A stretch of 64,000 bases of DNA, taken from contig CBDFNN010000004.1 in the NCBI GenBank assembly GCA_965250215.1, positions 2,852,001 to 2,916,000 of the forward strand, read 5' to 3'. The stretch's first letter is position 1, and the number at the start of each line of letters is the position of its first letter. The translations under genes and the position numbers were made by a program. Positions 16,541 through 25,126 of the stretch are shown here, piece after piece. Under the pieces are notes generated by a model, which had not been told where the DNA came from, did no database searches, and saw nothing but the letters and a program-made list of their open reading frames with translations. The DNA comes from CBDFNN01 sp965250215. Its GTDB lineage: Bacteria; Bacteroidota; Rhodothermia; Rhodothermales; DATKEJ01.

Positions 16541-18871
16541 CTAAAGATTGTCAGCGAGATAATTAGTCATTTTTGTATGCAAATTGAGTCTTGTCAGACC
16601 ACCAAATATCCCATGATTTTTGCCAGGATATATCATTAAGTCAAACTGCTTGTTTGCGATTTGTAAAGCATCAATTAGCTGAACCGTATTCTGAAAATGA
16701 ACATTGTCGTCCATGTCTCCATGAACGACCAGCAACTTTTGATGATCTGCCATCTTGTCAATGTAGCTCAGTGGAGATCCAAGATCATATCCTTCCATGT
16801 TGGTCTGTGGTTGGGACATGTATCGCTCCGTATACACAGTATCGTATTGTCCCCAATGGGTCACCGGCGCCACAGCCATCCCTAGTTTGAAGGTATTCGG
16901 TCCATCACCACTAAGCATGGACATCAGGGTCATGGTGCCACCGTAGGACCAACCCCAAATCCCAATTCGAGTTGAATCGACATAACTTAGTCGACCGAGA
17001 TTCTTTGCGGCCGCAATTTGATCGAGGGCTTCTGGAGCTCCTATCTTTTTATAAGGGACACTCTTGAAGGCCTTTCCTCTCCCGCCAGTCCCTCGGTTGT
17101 CGACACACGCGATGATGATATCCAATTCGTCAGCAAGATAGGCGTGCCACAAATAGCGAGAACCTCCCCACGCATTTCGAACCTGTTGCGATCCAGGCCC
17201 ACCATAGACAAACATTTGAACTGGATATTTCTTACTCGTGTCGAAGTCGCTCGGTTTGATGACATATGCATTAAGCTCAGTACCATCTGCACCCTTGATC
17301 GTGCTGAACTCCATCCTCGGTAAATCCAGATCACGAAGCTTGTTAATTAGGTCAAAGTTTCCTCGAATCATTCGGACGGAGCTTCCATCACTTTTTAGCA
17401 ATTCAGTCCGGCTTGGAGTCTGAGAATCAGAGAAGGAATCGATGTAGTAGCTTTTGTCAGGTGACATATTGATTGAATGCCAGCCGGGGCTCGTAGAAAT
17501 TCGAGTCGGACCAACGGTATTGTCAGACAACCAAGGCCAGGAGTACAAATGCCTCTCCATTGGACTTTCAAAGGTCGAACTGAAATAAACCTTTTGGTCG
17601 GCAATACCGTGAAACTGGGTTACGTCCCATTCTCCTTGTGTGAGCTGTCTAATTTCTCTTCCTGTATAGTCATGCAAATATAAATGTCGATAGCCGTCCT
17701 TCTCTGAGATCCAAACGAAATTTTCCCCATCGGCCAGAAAGTTCACTTTACCAGTATCTAAATCACTAAAGCCAGTCTCCACGTCGATCCAGGTGTTTGA
17801 TTTCTCATTGAGAATGACTTTGGATTCCATGTTTTGGGGATCTCCGAAAATCAAATCCACGTCATTCTGGTCACGATTCAGTCGAATCATCCAGACCTTG
17901 GAGCTTTCTTTCGCATCCGATGTCCACCCTAGGCCGGCTATATATTCGTATTGATCTCCATCTTTCCACGTCCCCGTTTCGAAAAAACTGAGCTCATTGT
18001 TACTCATGTCAACAACACCAATCCGGATTTCGCTGTTTGTCTCACCAGCCTTCGGATAACGAAACTCGGTGAATTCGGGATAGAAGCCTCTAAGATCTGG
18101 AAGTTGGTAGTTCCGGGTCTCCGTTTCATCAAACTGGTAGAATGCGATATAACTTCCATCAGGACTCCAGAGCCACGCGTCTCTAATTCCAAATTCCTCC
18201 TCATAAACCCAATCAGAGGTTCCATTAATAATTTTGCCATCAGAGCCATCGAAAGTCAGTTGTGTCATAATTCCCGAGCCCAGATCTCGAACGAAGAGGT
18301 TTCGATTTCTAACAAAAGCCACCTTATCTCCATCAGGAGACATTTTAGCAAACATCTGAAAACCCTTCTCACGATCATCAAGTGATGCTACTTCGCCAGA
18401 AGCGATATCGTAGACGTAGTAATAGCCTTTGGTATTTCTTCTCCAGACTCTTTCAGAATCTGTATAGAGCAAAACTTTTGATTTGTCAGCAGAAAATTTA
18501 TAGCCCTCTATGTTGATGGCCCGATCGACATCTCCAGCGACCAAGTTCGAACCGTCTAGCACGACACTCTTCTCTTCCGTTTCCAGATTGAAGCTTACTA
18601 GAAGTGATTGACCATCATCACCGCGTTCAATCGATTGAATTATGGGACCTTCATCTGCCCATCGTCCTCCCCTAAAGAACTCTCCAGAAAATTCGCCCGA
18701 TGCGTGAATTTGCCTAAGATCAAGCTTTGACCCCAATTCGGGGACCTCCTCCATTTCTACCTTTGGAGATTCCTGTGCTGGAACAAGGACAGCGGCCGGT
18801 GTTTGGCAAGCAGCCAAGAATAGGCAAAATACAAGGGGGCTGAGGAAGTGAAATTGAAAACGCATTGGCAA
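16541..18871 (-). CDS. S9 family dipeptidyl-peptidase IV-like lipoprotein
   Basis: 776-residue serine peptidase that would release X-Pro dipeptides. The N-terminus is a lipoprotein signal with LFLAAC (Cys near residue 22). Residues about 90-480 form the DPP-IV N-terminal beta-propeller (YVYDIASGEVASLDD, WLWSPDGSYIAFYQFDET). Residues about 520-776 are the alpha/beta hydrolase domain with GIWGWSYGG (nucleophile Ser near 642), HGDMDDNVHFQNT (Asp near 720) and YPGKNHGIFGG (His near 752). Its location is probably periplasm or surface, for peptide nutrition. It is a single gene, with no neighbour obviously in the same transcript. Confidence 0.93.
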   Translation of the reverse strand: MPMRFQFHFLSPLVFCLFLAACQTPAAVLVPAQESPKVEMEEVPELGSKLDLRQIHASGEFSGEFFRGGRWADEGPIIQSIERGDDGQSLLVSFNLETEEKSVVLDGSNLVAGDVDRAINIEGYKFSADKSKVLLYTDSERVWRRNTKGYYYVYDIASGEVASLDDREKGFQMFAKMSPDGDKVAFVRNRNLFVRDLGSGIMTQLTFDGSDGKIINGTSDWVYEEEFGIRDAWLWSPDGSYIAFYQFDETETRNYQLPDLRGFYPEFTEFRYPKAGETNSEIRIGVVDMSNNELSFFETGTWKDGDQYEYIAGLGWTSDAKESSKVWMIRLNRDQNDVDLIFGDPQNMESKVILNEKSNTWIDVETGFSDLDTGKVNFLADGENFVWISEKDGYRHLYLHDYTGREIRQLTQGEWDVTQFHGIADQKVYFSSTFESPMERHLYSWPWLSDNTVGPTRISTSPGWHSINMSPDKSYYIDSFSDSQTPSRTELLKSDGSSVRMIRGNFDLINKLRDLDLPRMEFSTIKGADGTELNAYVIKPSDFDTSKKYPVQMFVYGGPGSQQVRNAWGGSRYLWHAYLADELDIIIACVDNRGTGGRGKAFKSVPYKKIGAPEALDQIAAAKNLGRLSYVDSTRIGIWGWSYGGTMTLMSMLSGDGPNTFKLGMAVAPVTHWGQYDTVYTERYMSQPQTNMEGYDLGSPLSYIDKMADHQKLLVVHGDMDDNVHFQNTVQLIDALQIANKQFDLMIYPGKNHGIFGGLTRLNLHTKMTNYLADNL

Positions 18872-19003
18872 TTGTAGACTGTTATTATTTGGAATGCCTG
18901 AAAATAGTCAACGACAGATTCATTCAGAACTTTTTCGCCGAAGTAAACGCATTCTTAAACAGACCTTCTGCATACTTCGCCTGTGATGTCGTATGATTGG
19001 GCT

Positions 19004-19678
19004 ATGAATCCAAAAATCCTACACATTGACAATCATCTTTTAGTAGTCACGAAGCCAGCCGACGTCTTGTCACAGGCAGATGGCAGTAAGACGGAGAACA
19101 TTCTCGATTGGGGAAAGGATTTCATAAAGACACGTTATGACAAGCCCGGTGCCGTATTCCTGGGACTGGTTCATCGTTTAGATAAGCCTGTGACCGGTAC
19201 AATGATTTTCGCCAGGACTTCTAAGGCCGCTTCTCGCCTTCAGGAGCAGTTCGCCGAGCGATCCGTTAAGAAGACCTACCTTGGAATACTTGAAGGTCGG
19301 CCTTCTCTTCCAGATAAAATGATCGGCTACATACTAAAGTCGCCGAATCGGATCTTGTACTCAAAATCTCCACGCGACAAGTACAAAAAAGCGGAAACTC
19401 GCTGTAGACTAGCCGCTATTGAGAAAAAGACAAGTCTAGTTGAGTTGAAACCAATAACGGGTCGTCCTCACCAGCTTCGGCTTCAAATGTCTTCATTAAA
19501 GGCCCCGATCCTTGGAGATTCTAAATATGGATCGAAAAACCGTTTCGCTAAAGGGCAAATCGCTCTGCACTGCAAATCGATCTCGATTGTACATCCGACC
19601 ACAAAAGAGAAATTGACATTTGTTTCAGAGGTCGATCAAGAATGGAATAAGCATTTCGATTCAAGCTTTTTCGCCTAA
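19004..19678 (+). CDS. RluA-family RNA pseudouridine synthase
   Basis: Converts specific uridines in rRNA or tRNA to pseudouridine. The N-terminus KILHIDNHLLVVTKPADVLSQ is followed by GLVHRLDKPVTGTMIFARTS with the catalytic Asp in HRLD. RPHQLRLQMSSLKAPILGDSKYG, split by a loop, is the second conserved block. There is no S4 domain, so it is of RluA/RluC-catalytic-only type; the exact RNA target is unknown. I place the start at ATG 19004 because the catalytic domain begins five residues later, as in relatives. Upstream in-frame GTG (18983) and ATG (18986) are alternatives. Confidence 0.88.
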   Translation: MNPKILHIDNHLLVVTKPADVLSQADGSKTENILDWGKDFIKTRYDKPGAVFLGLVHRLDKPVTGTMIFARTSKAASRLQEQFAERSVKKTYLGILEGRPSLPDKMIGYILKSPNRILYSKSPRDKYKKAETRCRLAAIEKKTSLVELKPITGRPHQLRLQMSSLKAPILGDSKYGSKNRFAKGQIALHCKSISIVHPTTKEKLTFVSEVDQEWNKHFDSSFFA

Positions 19679-19865
19679 TTTCTAGGGCTTAGGTACTATG
19701 GGTCAACCCTTGCTGGAGCAAGGCGGCAATTCCTACTTGATATTATTTCACAAAATCGGGCCTAATCTTCTTTTCGCTTCTTCAAATCCACATTTCGTGT
19801 ATGTCCGTATTTCGAACTTTTCACTTTAGACGTGGTCTCAAATAGTCGCCAGTAAATGATATGAA

Positions 19866-21284
19866 ATGAAGAATACTCTACTACTTTCTGCCTTACTCAT
19901 TGCAAGCTTGAGTTCGCGAGCCAATGCACAGCTTCCCATAGCTGTCGACATGGACGTGGCCACATTTGCCTATTCGGACACAGAATCCATTCTTGACATC
20001 TACATGTCTTTCGGGGCCGAGACACTCTCCTACTACACGGATTCAACCGGCTTTCGCTCAGATCTTCCCCTTAGCTTTTCCGTCAAGCCGAGTAGTGTTG
20101 GTCAATTAGACGTGGAGTCGGTCGATCCGATTTGGGCCGATGCCATCAATCTCTCATTCGCTTTATCGGATACGGCCGGAATCGAGCAAGGTCAACACTT
20201 TATCCATCAACTTCGGACAGTTGTCCCACCTGGTGAATACGAGCTGTCGATAAACATTCCGGAGGATCTCGTGAAAGGAAGGAGATCGATAGAGATCAGA
20301 AGAGATTTAATAGTCAACAACTTTTCGGATGAAGGTGCTCGGCTATCTGAAATGACTCTGGCGACGTCGATCAGGAGTTCGAAAGATAGAGAGAACCTAT
20401 TCTATAGAAACGGACTAATCATTCAGCCCAATCCCAATCTTTTGTACGGTGAAGCCTTACCTCAATTATTTTTCTATGCCGAGGCCTACAATCTTCTGCC
20501 AACTGATGATGAGACTAAATACACTTCTTTGTCTTTCATAACAAAGGCTAGCAGTAGTGTTGCAGAACGCGGCATGACTCAACGCACAGAAAGAGACAGA
20601 CGAAGTCCAGACGTCCTGATCGGCTCTTTCAATACAGAGGGACTGGTAAGCGGATCTTACAATTTGCATTTGGCCCTCCTCGATGAAGACAACGAGTCTG
20701 TTGCAGAGCAGGTCAAAAAGTTTTTTGTCTATAACCCTTCTATCCAACGCCAAGAAGTTGTCACCAACGAACTTGAGGACTACGAAGCTCAGCAGTACGC
20801 TGCGATGACCGTAGAAGAACTTGAAGACGCATTCAAACACATCGAGGAGATTGCTACCGACAGTGAGCGAAAGCAAATTGGTAAACTGAAAGACGATGAT
20901 TTCCGCCGAACTTATCTCATGAATTTCTGGAAGAAGCGCGACCCCGACACCTCGACCCCCGTAAACGAGTACAAGGAGGAGTTCTATAGCCGCTTGCAAT
21001 ATGCAAAAGAGAGATATGCCAACAAGTTTAATGATGGTTGGAATACAGACAGGGGAAGGGTCATTCTCAAGTATGGAATCCCAACAGCCGTAGAGCCCCA
21101 TCACTTTGATCGCAACACCGCCGCACATGAGATTTGGGAATACAACAACATTCAGGGTCAAGGTCAATCTATGTTCATCTTTGCTGATGTAGGAGGATTC
21201 AACGAGTTTGAACTGTTGCATTCAACTGTAACTGGAGAAAGACAAAGCCCAAATTGGCGGGCCGAACTTCAAGGCTCCAGATAG
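19866..21284 (+). CDS. exported GWxTD domain-containing protein
   Basis: 472 residues with a signal peptide (residues 1-22, cleavage after SSRANA). The C-terminal third carries the GWxTD domain. The signature GWNTDRGRVILKYGIP sits near residue 391, preceded by the conserved FWKKRDPDTSTPVNEYKEE and followed by EIWEYN. The N-terminal part is beta-rich and unrecognised. GWxTD proteins are found widely in Bacteroidota, Chlorobiota, Rhodothermota and Acidobacteriota; their biochemical role is not established. The next gene starts with TTG three bases after this stop, so the two may be co-transcribed. The gene helps place the organism in the FCB group. Confidence 0.88.
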   Translation: MKNTLLLSALLIASLSSRANAQLPIAVDMDVATFAYSDTESILDIYMSFGAETLSYYTDSTGFRSDLPLSFSVKPSSVGQLDVESVDPIWADAINLSFALSDTAGIEQGQHFIHQLRTVVPPGEYELSINIPEDLVKGRRSIEIRRDLIVNNFSDEGARLSEMTLATSIRSSKDRENLFYRNGLIIQPNPNLLYGEALPQLFFYAEAYNLLPTDDETKYTSLSFITKASSSVAERGMTQRTERDRRSPDVLIGSFNTEGLVSGSYNLHLALLDEDNESVAEQVKKFFVYNPSIQRQEVVTNELEDYEAQQYAAMTVEELEDAFKHIEEIATDSERKQIGKLKDDDFRRTYLMNFWKKRDPDTSTPVNEYKEEFYSRLQYAKERYANKFNDGWNTDRGRVILKYGIPTAVEPHHFDRNTAAHEIWEYNNIQGQGQSMFIFADVGGFNEFELLHSTVTGERQSPNWRAELQGSR

Positions 21285-21287
21285 ATC

Positions 21288-21914
21288 TTGACTGAGGAGC
21301 TTATTAAAGCAGTTGACACTCTAGGAAAAGGCGGTGTCCTTCTTCATCCTACCTCAACCGTTTACGGACTCGCCTGCCTACCGGAATCAGAAGACAGTTG
21401 TAATCGAGTCAGGAGTATAAAGGGGAATCCCCCGAACAAAGCGCTGCTGTTAATTACGGACAATTTCGAGAGAGTTGATTCTTGGTTTATCGTAAGATCA
21501 GAGATCGAGCGTTCTCTAATGCAGATTGAGAGTCCGGATTTGCAGATGACCATACTCCTTAAAGCAAGTCCCCAATGCCCCACTGGACCTAGGGCGGACT
21601 CAGAATTTATCGGGATCAGAAAAACTGGTCACCGACTAAGTTTGGATATAATTGGGCAGGCAAATTCCGCTCTCGTATCGACTAGCGCAAACTATCAAGG
21701 AGAGGCTCCAACGAGCTCATTCAGAGATCTTCCCTCCTCACTGATTGAGATTTGTGACTTCCATATTAATGATGACAGCGCAAGCAACGGCGAGCCCTCC
21801 TGCATTGTTAAGGTCGAAGACAACAAGATAAATATCCTTCGAACAAGTCCAGACTCGGTTAAATTATTGTCCGAATTGGTGGGGACGGAAAACATTATTA
21901 TTCTAAGTCGATAA
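21288..21914 (+). CDS. L-threonylcarbamoyladenylate synthase (YrdC/Sua5 family)
   Basis: 208-residue YrdC-domain enzyme that makes the threonylcarbamoyl-AMP used for t6A modification of ANN-decoding tRNAs. Conserved blocks are GGVLLHPTSTVYGLACLP (substrate cleft), IKGNPPNKALLLI (modified K-R-x-x-x-x-L motif), TILLKASPQCP, FIGIRKTGH and LVSTSANYQGE (S-T-S-A-N, diagnostic). There is no C-terminal Sua5 domain, so it is the short TsaC-like form. The start is TTG at 21288, three bases after the GWxTD gene stop; no nearby ATG would keep the conserved N-terminus. Confidence 0.87.
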   Translation: MTEELIKAVDTLGKGGVLLHPTSTVYGLACLPESEDSCNRVRSIKGNPPNKALLLITDNFERVDSWFIVRSEIERSLMQIESPDLQMTILLKASPQCPTGPRADSEFIGIRKTGHRLSLDIIGQANSALVSTSANYQGEAPTSSFRDLPSSLIEICDFHINDDSASNGEPSCIVKVEDNKINILRTSPDSVKLLSELVGTENIIILSR

Positions 21915-21973
21915 GTGAGGCTTGCGACTAGTATCGCGAGATTAGTATTACGCCAAAGAAGTCAGAGTCAGTC

Positions 21974-23464
21974 ATGAGTATTGCGCAACTAAAAGATCAC
22001 GTTGGACAAGAAATAAAAGTCCAAGCTTGGGTAATGAATAAGCGTTCTTCAAAGGCGCTTCAGTTTTTAGTTTTGAGAGACGGGTCAGGAATGGCTCAGT
22101 GCGTCGTTTCTGTTGACGATGTCGATGAGGCCTCATGGAATGTTGCAAGCTCCGTTTCTCAGGAGAGTGCCTTAGAAATTCTTGGAACGGTCAATAAAGA
22201 CGACAGGCAAATTGGTGGTTATGAGTTGGTTGCCAAATCCCTCAGACTAATCGGTGACTCTGAGGACTACCCCGTAACAAACAAAGAGCACGGAATCGAG
22301 TTTTTGATGAACCACAGACACCTGTGGCTACGGAGTCGAAGACAATGGGCGATCATGCGAGTCCGAAACAGGATAATCATGTCGATTCACAACTTCTTCC
22401 AAGAGCAGGGCTTCTTGCAAATGGATGCACCTATTTTTACGAGCAATGCATGCGAAGGTACATCTACTCTATTCGAGACGGAGTATTTTGACGAGACAGC
22501 TTATTTGACACAAAGTGGCCAGCTTTATGGCGAAGCCATGGCCATGGCCTTTGGGAAAATTTATACCTTCGGACCGACCTTCAGAGCGGAGAAGTCAAAA
22601 ACCAGACGACATCTCACAGAATTCTGGATGATCGAGCCAGAAATGGCCTTCTTCGATCTCGACATGGATATGGACCTAGCCGAGGCAATGCTTCAGCGAA
22701 TAGTCAAGGATGCCTTAACTGATATGAAAACAGAACTGGAGATTCTTGAGAGGAATACTCAGCCCTTAGAAGCTGCCCTCAAAAGCTATCCAAGAATTTC
22801 TTACACCGAAGCTGTCGACATGCTTCGTAGTGATAAGACGGCCAAACTATTGGAAGATCGCATTGATTCCAATACCAAACTACTCGAGGATCTCAAAACT
22901 GAATTAGGGGAGAGTAAAAAGGCCTATGGCCAGGCCAAAAAATGGGAAAAGAAGAAAATTGATGCGCGGACAATCGAGATCAACAAAGAGCTTGCGAGAA
23001 TAGAGGAAGAGCAACGCAACCTTCCCTCCTGGAAGGATTCTGCTGCAAGTTTTGAATGGGGCAACGATTTTGGAGGAAGCGATGAAACGGTATTAACGTG
23101 GCAATTTGATTCACCTATCATCGTACACCGATTTCCGGCCGTGATCAAAGCCTTCTATATGAAACGTGATCCAGAAGATGACAAGGTAGCCTTAGGGATG
23201 GACGTCCTGGCTCCAGAAGGATATGGTGAAATTGTCGGCGGTGGAGAAAGAGCAACGGATCTTCAGTTTCTCGAGGAGCAAATAGAGGCTCACGAACTTC
23301 CAAGGAAAGATTTCGACTGGTATTTAGATCTACGAAAATATGGTTCTGTACCTCACTCTGGATTCGGTTTGGGTTTAGAAAGAACGGTTGTTTGGATATG
23401 TGGATTAGAGCATGTTCGGGAGGCCATCCCCTTTCCAAGAACTACGGGGCGCTTGACGCCTTAG
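21974..23464 (+). CDS. asnS: asparaginyl-tRNA synthetase
   Basis: 496-residue class II aminoacyl-tRNA synthetase that charges tRNA-Asn. An N-terminal OB-fold (about 1-105, VQAWVMNKRSSKALQFLVLR) binds the anticodon. The catalytic core has motif 2 (FGPTFRAEKSKTRRHLTEFWM, shown here in parts) and motif 3 GFGLGLERTVVW near the C-terminus. MIEPEMAFFDLD marks it as AsnRS rather than AspRS. A charged, probably coiled-coil insertion occupies about residues 288-355 (rich in K, E and L) before the LPSWKDS block, so the protein is longer than E. coli AsnRS (466). It has its own 59-base leader. Confidence 0.93.
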   Translation: MSIAQLKDHVGQEIKVQAWVMNKRSSKALQFLVLRDGSGMAQCVVSVDDVDEASWNVASSVSQESALEILGTVNKDDRQIGGYELVAKSLRLIGDSEDYPVTNKEHGIEFLMNHRHLWLRSRRQWAIMRVRNRIIMSIHNFFQEQGFLQMDAPIFTSNACEGTSTLFETEYFDETAYLTQSGQLYGEAMAMAFGKIYTFGPTFRAEKSKTRRHLTEFWMIEPEMAFFDLDMDMDLAEAMLQRIVKDALTDMKTELEILERNTQPLEAALKSYPRISYTEAVDMLRSDKTAKLLEDRIDSNTKLLEDLKTELGESKKAYGQAKKWEKKKIDARTIEINKELARIEEEQRNLPSWKDSAASFEWGNDFGGSDETVLTWQFDSPIIVHRFPAVIKAFYMKRDPEDDKVALGMDVLAPEGYGEIVGGGERATDLQFLEEQIEAHELPRKDFDWYLDLRKYGSVPHSGFGLGLERTVVWICGLEHVREAIPFPRTTGRLTP

Positions 23465-23530
23465 GTGGCAAGATCTTTTCATCGACATTGGGGGACAAAC
23501 AATATCCCGCAATGGAATTACTCTCCTTTT

Positions 23531-24358
23531 TCAAGCAGTGCTCGCGCTCCGATCTAGGATCCATTGGGAGACCAAGTCAAAGACCTCAAAACGAATCGAT
23601 TCGTAGTGACTTTCGTGGCGAGTTCCTTCAAAGAGTTTGATGGCTTTATCCTTGGAACTGGCTTGCATGTAGAGCATCTCAGATCCTCGATAATCTGTTA
23701 TCATATCACTTTTGCTATGATATACCAGAAAGGGGATTTCTATTTCAGAAAGGCGAGGTTGCAAAGATTTCATTGCAGCAATAGTCTCTGCTCCAACTCT
23801 TGTAGGTGCTCTTCCTCTGAAGTTATGTGGATCGGATTTATAACGTTCCACCTCTTCTGCATCGCTTGATATCAAGCTTGGATTGCCGGGCAATAGTCCA
23901 AATTTCGGCACCAATTCCGACAATTTATCAGAAAGCCTTAGCATGAAAGGGGGAATTTTCAAGGCAAGTCGTACCGCTGGACTAGACAGGACAAGCCCGG
24001 TTATCTTTTCTTGAATTCTCAGAGCAAGGTGACAAGCAATCAATCCGCCCAAACTGTGCCCTAGGATAAATACTGGGAAGGGAGAATCGTTAATGACCTC
24101 TTCGACAAATACAACAGCGTCATCGATCAAAAACTGAAATCTCTCAAAGTATCCTTTAGTACCATCGGACTGCCCATGACCCCGCAAATCGAAGGATCTA
24201 ACTTCGATTCCTCTGCTTGCTAGTGTTTTGGCGTATTCATCGTAGCGGCCGGAGTGCTCGAAAATTCCATGTATTAACACGAGTGTGGCTTTACACTCAT
24301 CTGCAGGCCAGTTTTGTGTAAACAGAATTTTACCATCGACAGGAGAAGACCAAGACAT
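23531..24358 (-). CDS. alpha/beta hydrolase, monoacylglycerol-lipase-like
   Basis: 275-residue serine hydrolase. It has VLIHGIFEHSGRYDEYAKTL (oxyanion region, HG motif), RSFDLRGHGQSDGTKGYF, and FILGHSLGGLIA with the nucleophile Ser in G-H-S-L-G. FLVYHSKSDMITDYRGSE carries the acid and GTRHESHYE the catalytic His. The HG and GHSLGG layout and length match the monoacylglycerol lipase / lysophospholipase group. It begins with a 1-base overlap (TAATG) after a glycerophosphodiester phosphodiesterase gene. The pair could take apart lysolipids: one removes the acyl chain, the other splits the glycerophosphodiester. That joint role is inference. Confidence 0.87.
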   Translation of the reverse strand: MSWSSPVDGKILFTQNWPADECKATLVLIHGIFEHSGRYDEYAKTLASRGIEVRSFDLRGHGQSDGTKGYFERFQFLIDDAVVFVEEVINDSPFPVFILGHSLGGLIACHLALRIQEKITGLVLSSPAVRLALKIPPFMLRLSDKLSELVPKFGLLPGNPSLISSDAEEVERYKSDPHNFRGRAPTRVGAETIAAMKSLQPRLSEIEIPFLVYHSKSDMITDYRGSEMLYMQASSKDKAIKLFEGTRHESHYESIRFEVFDLVSQWILDRSASTA

Positions 24359-25050
24359 TAAGCTATTTCCTCTATTACCCGATCGGGATAGTCAGAAAAA
24401 ACACCATCTACTCCCATATTTCTCATTTTTTGAATGTCCTCAACATCATTAACCGTATAGACCAAAACCTTACAGTCTCTTTTGTGCGCTTTGTTCACAA
24501 TTTTCTGAGTGACCCGATCTTTATTCAAGTTTACGGAATAGGCGTTTTTGAATGAGCGCATGAAGGAGAACGAGACAAATGGAACATTCGGCAACAATAC
24601 TCCGATCGGAAACCTGTCATCGTATTTCTTTGCTTTTTTAAGCTCCATGTGGTCAAAAGATGAAAGAATGAAATCATCGTGACTCCACGATCCGCCTCTT
24701 ATATAGCTATTCAAAAGATCAATGCTAGGAATAGCCGTCTCTGGGCCTTTTAGCTCTACATTCAGTTTAGCCTGACCCTGCAAGGTATCTATGACCTCTT
24801 CCAAAAAAGGAATTTTCTCTCCTTTCCCAGCATCCAAACTTCTCAGATACTCTAGGTCTTTCTCCATGATATCACCTTCACCATTCGTCGTCCTCTCTAG
24901 AGTGTCGTCATGAAAAACCATCAGCTGTTCTTTGACACAGTAGACATCGACCTCAACCCAAGGCACACCAATCTCGATTGCCTTTCTAACAGAAAGCAAG
25001 GTGTTTTCTGGTTCGTGTCCAGCGGCTCCTCGGTGCCCGATAACTATCAT
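24358..25050 (-). CDS. glycerophosphodiester phosphodiesterase
   Basis: 230-residue GDPD TIM-barrel enzyme that hydrolyses glycerophosphodiesters to glycerol-3-phosphate and an alcohol. The N-terminal VIGHRGAAGHEPENTL holds the catalytic His and the Glu of the metal site. WVEVDVYCVKEQLMVFHDDTLERTTNG, in two parts, holds the E-x-D pair and the second His, and NVELKG is also conserved. There is no signal peptide, so it is a cytosolic UgpQ-like form. The stop overlaps the hydrolase start by one base. Just upstream lies the intrinsic terminator of degP, so this pair has its own promoter or relies on readthrough. Confidence 0.92.
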   Translation of the reverse strand: MIVIGHRGAAGHEPENTLLSVRKAIEIGVPWVEVDVYCVKEQLMVFHDDTLERTTNGEGDIMEKDLEYLRSLDAGKGEKIPFLEEVIDTLQGQAKLNVELKGPETAIPSIDLLNSYIRGGSWSHDDFILSSFDHMELKKAKKYDDRFPIGVLLPNVPFVSFSFMRSFKNAYSVNLNKDRVTQKIVNKAHKRDCKVLVYTVNDVEDIQKMRNMGVDGVFSDYPDRVIEEIA

Positions 25051-25072
25051 CTATGTTGCGAATAGTTGAAAT

Positions 25073-25106
25073 AAAAAAGGTCGCCTCCTGTAAAGAAAGC
25101 GACCTT
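25073..25106 (-). terminator. rho-independent terminator of degP
   Basis: Perfect 8-bp stem AAGGTCGC (25077-25084) / GCGACCTT (25099-25106) with a 14-base loop. On the minus strand it is followed by a T-run (complement of A at 25073-25078). It sits 21 bases after the degP stop. Confidence 0.88.
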
Positions 25107-25126
25107 CATATTAAGTTTGAGATTGT

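Noticed and set aside
20466..21221. 251-codon minus-strand frame opposite the GWxTD gene
   Set aside because: It lies fully inside a gene with a clear domain and signal peptide on the other strand; the antisense product shows no domain.
21915..21973. heptamer array before asnS (TAGTAT word repeated 14 bases apart)
   Set aside because: Only two matching words and no continuous phased units, so chance is a fair explanation.
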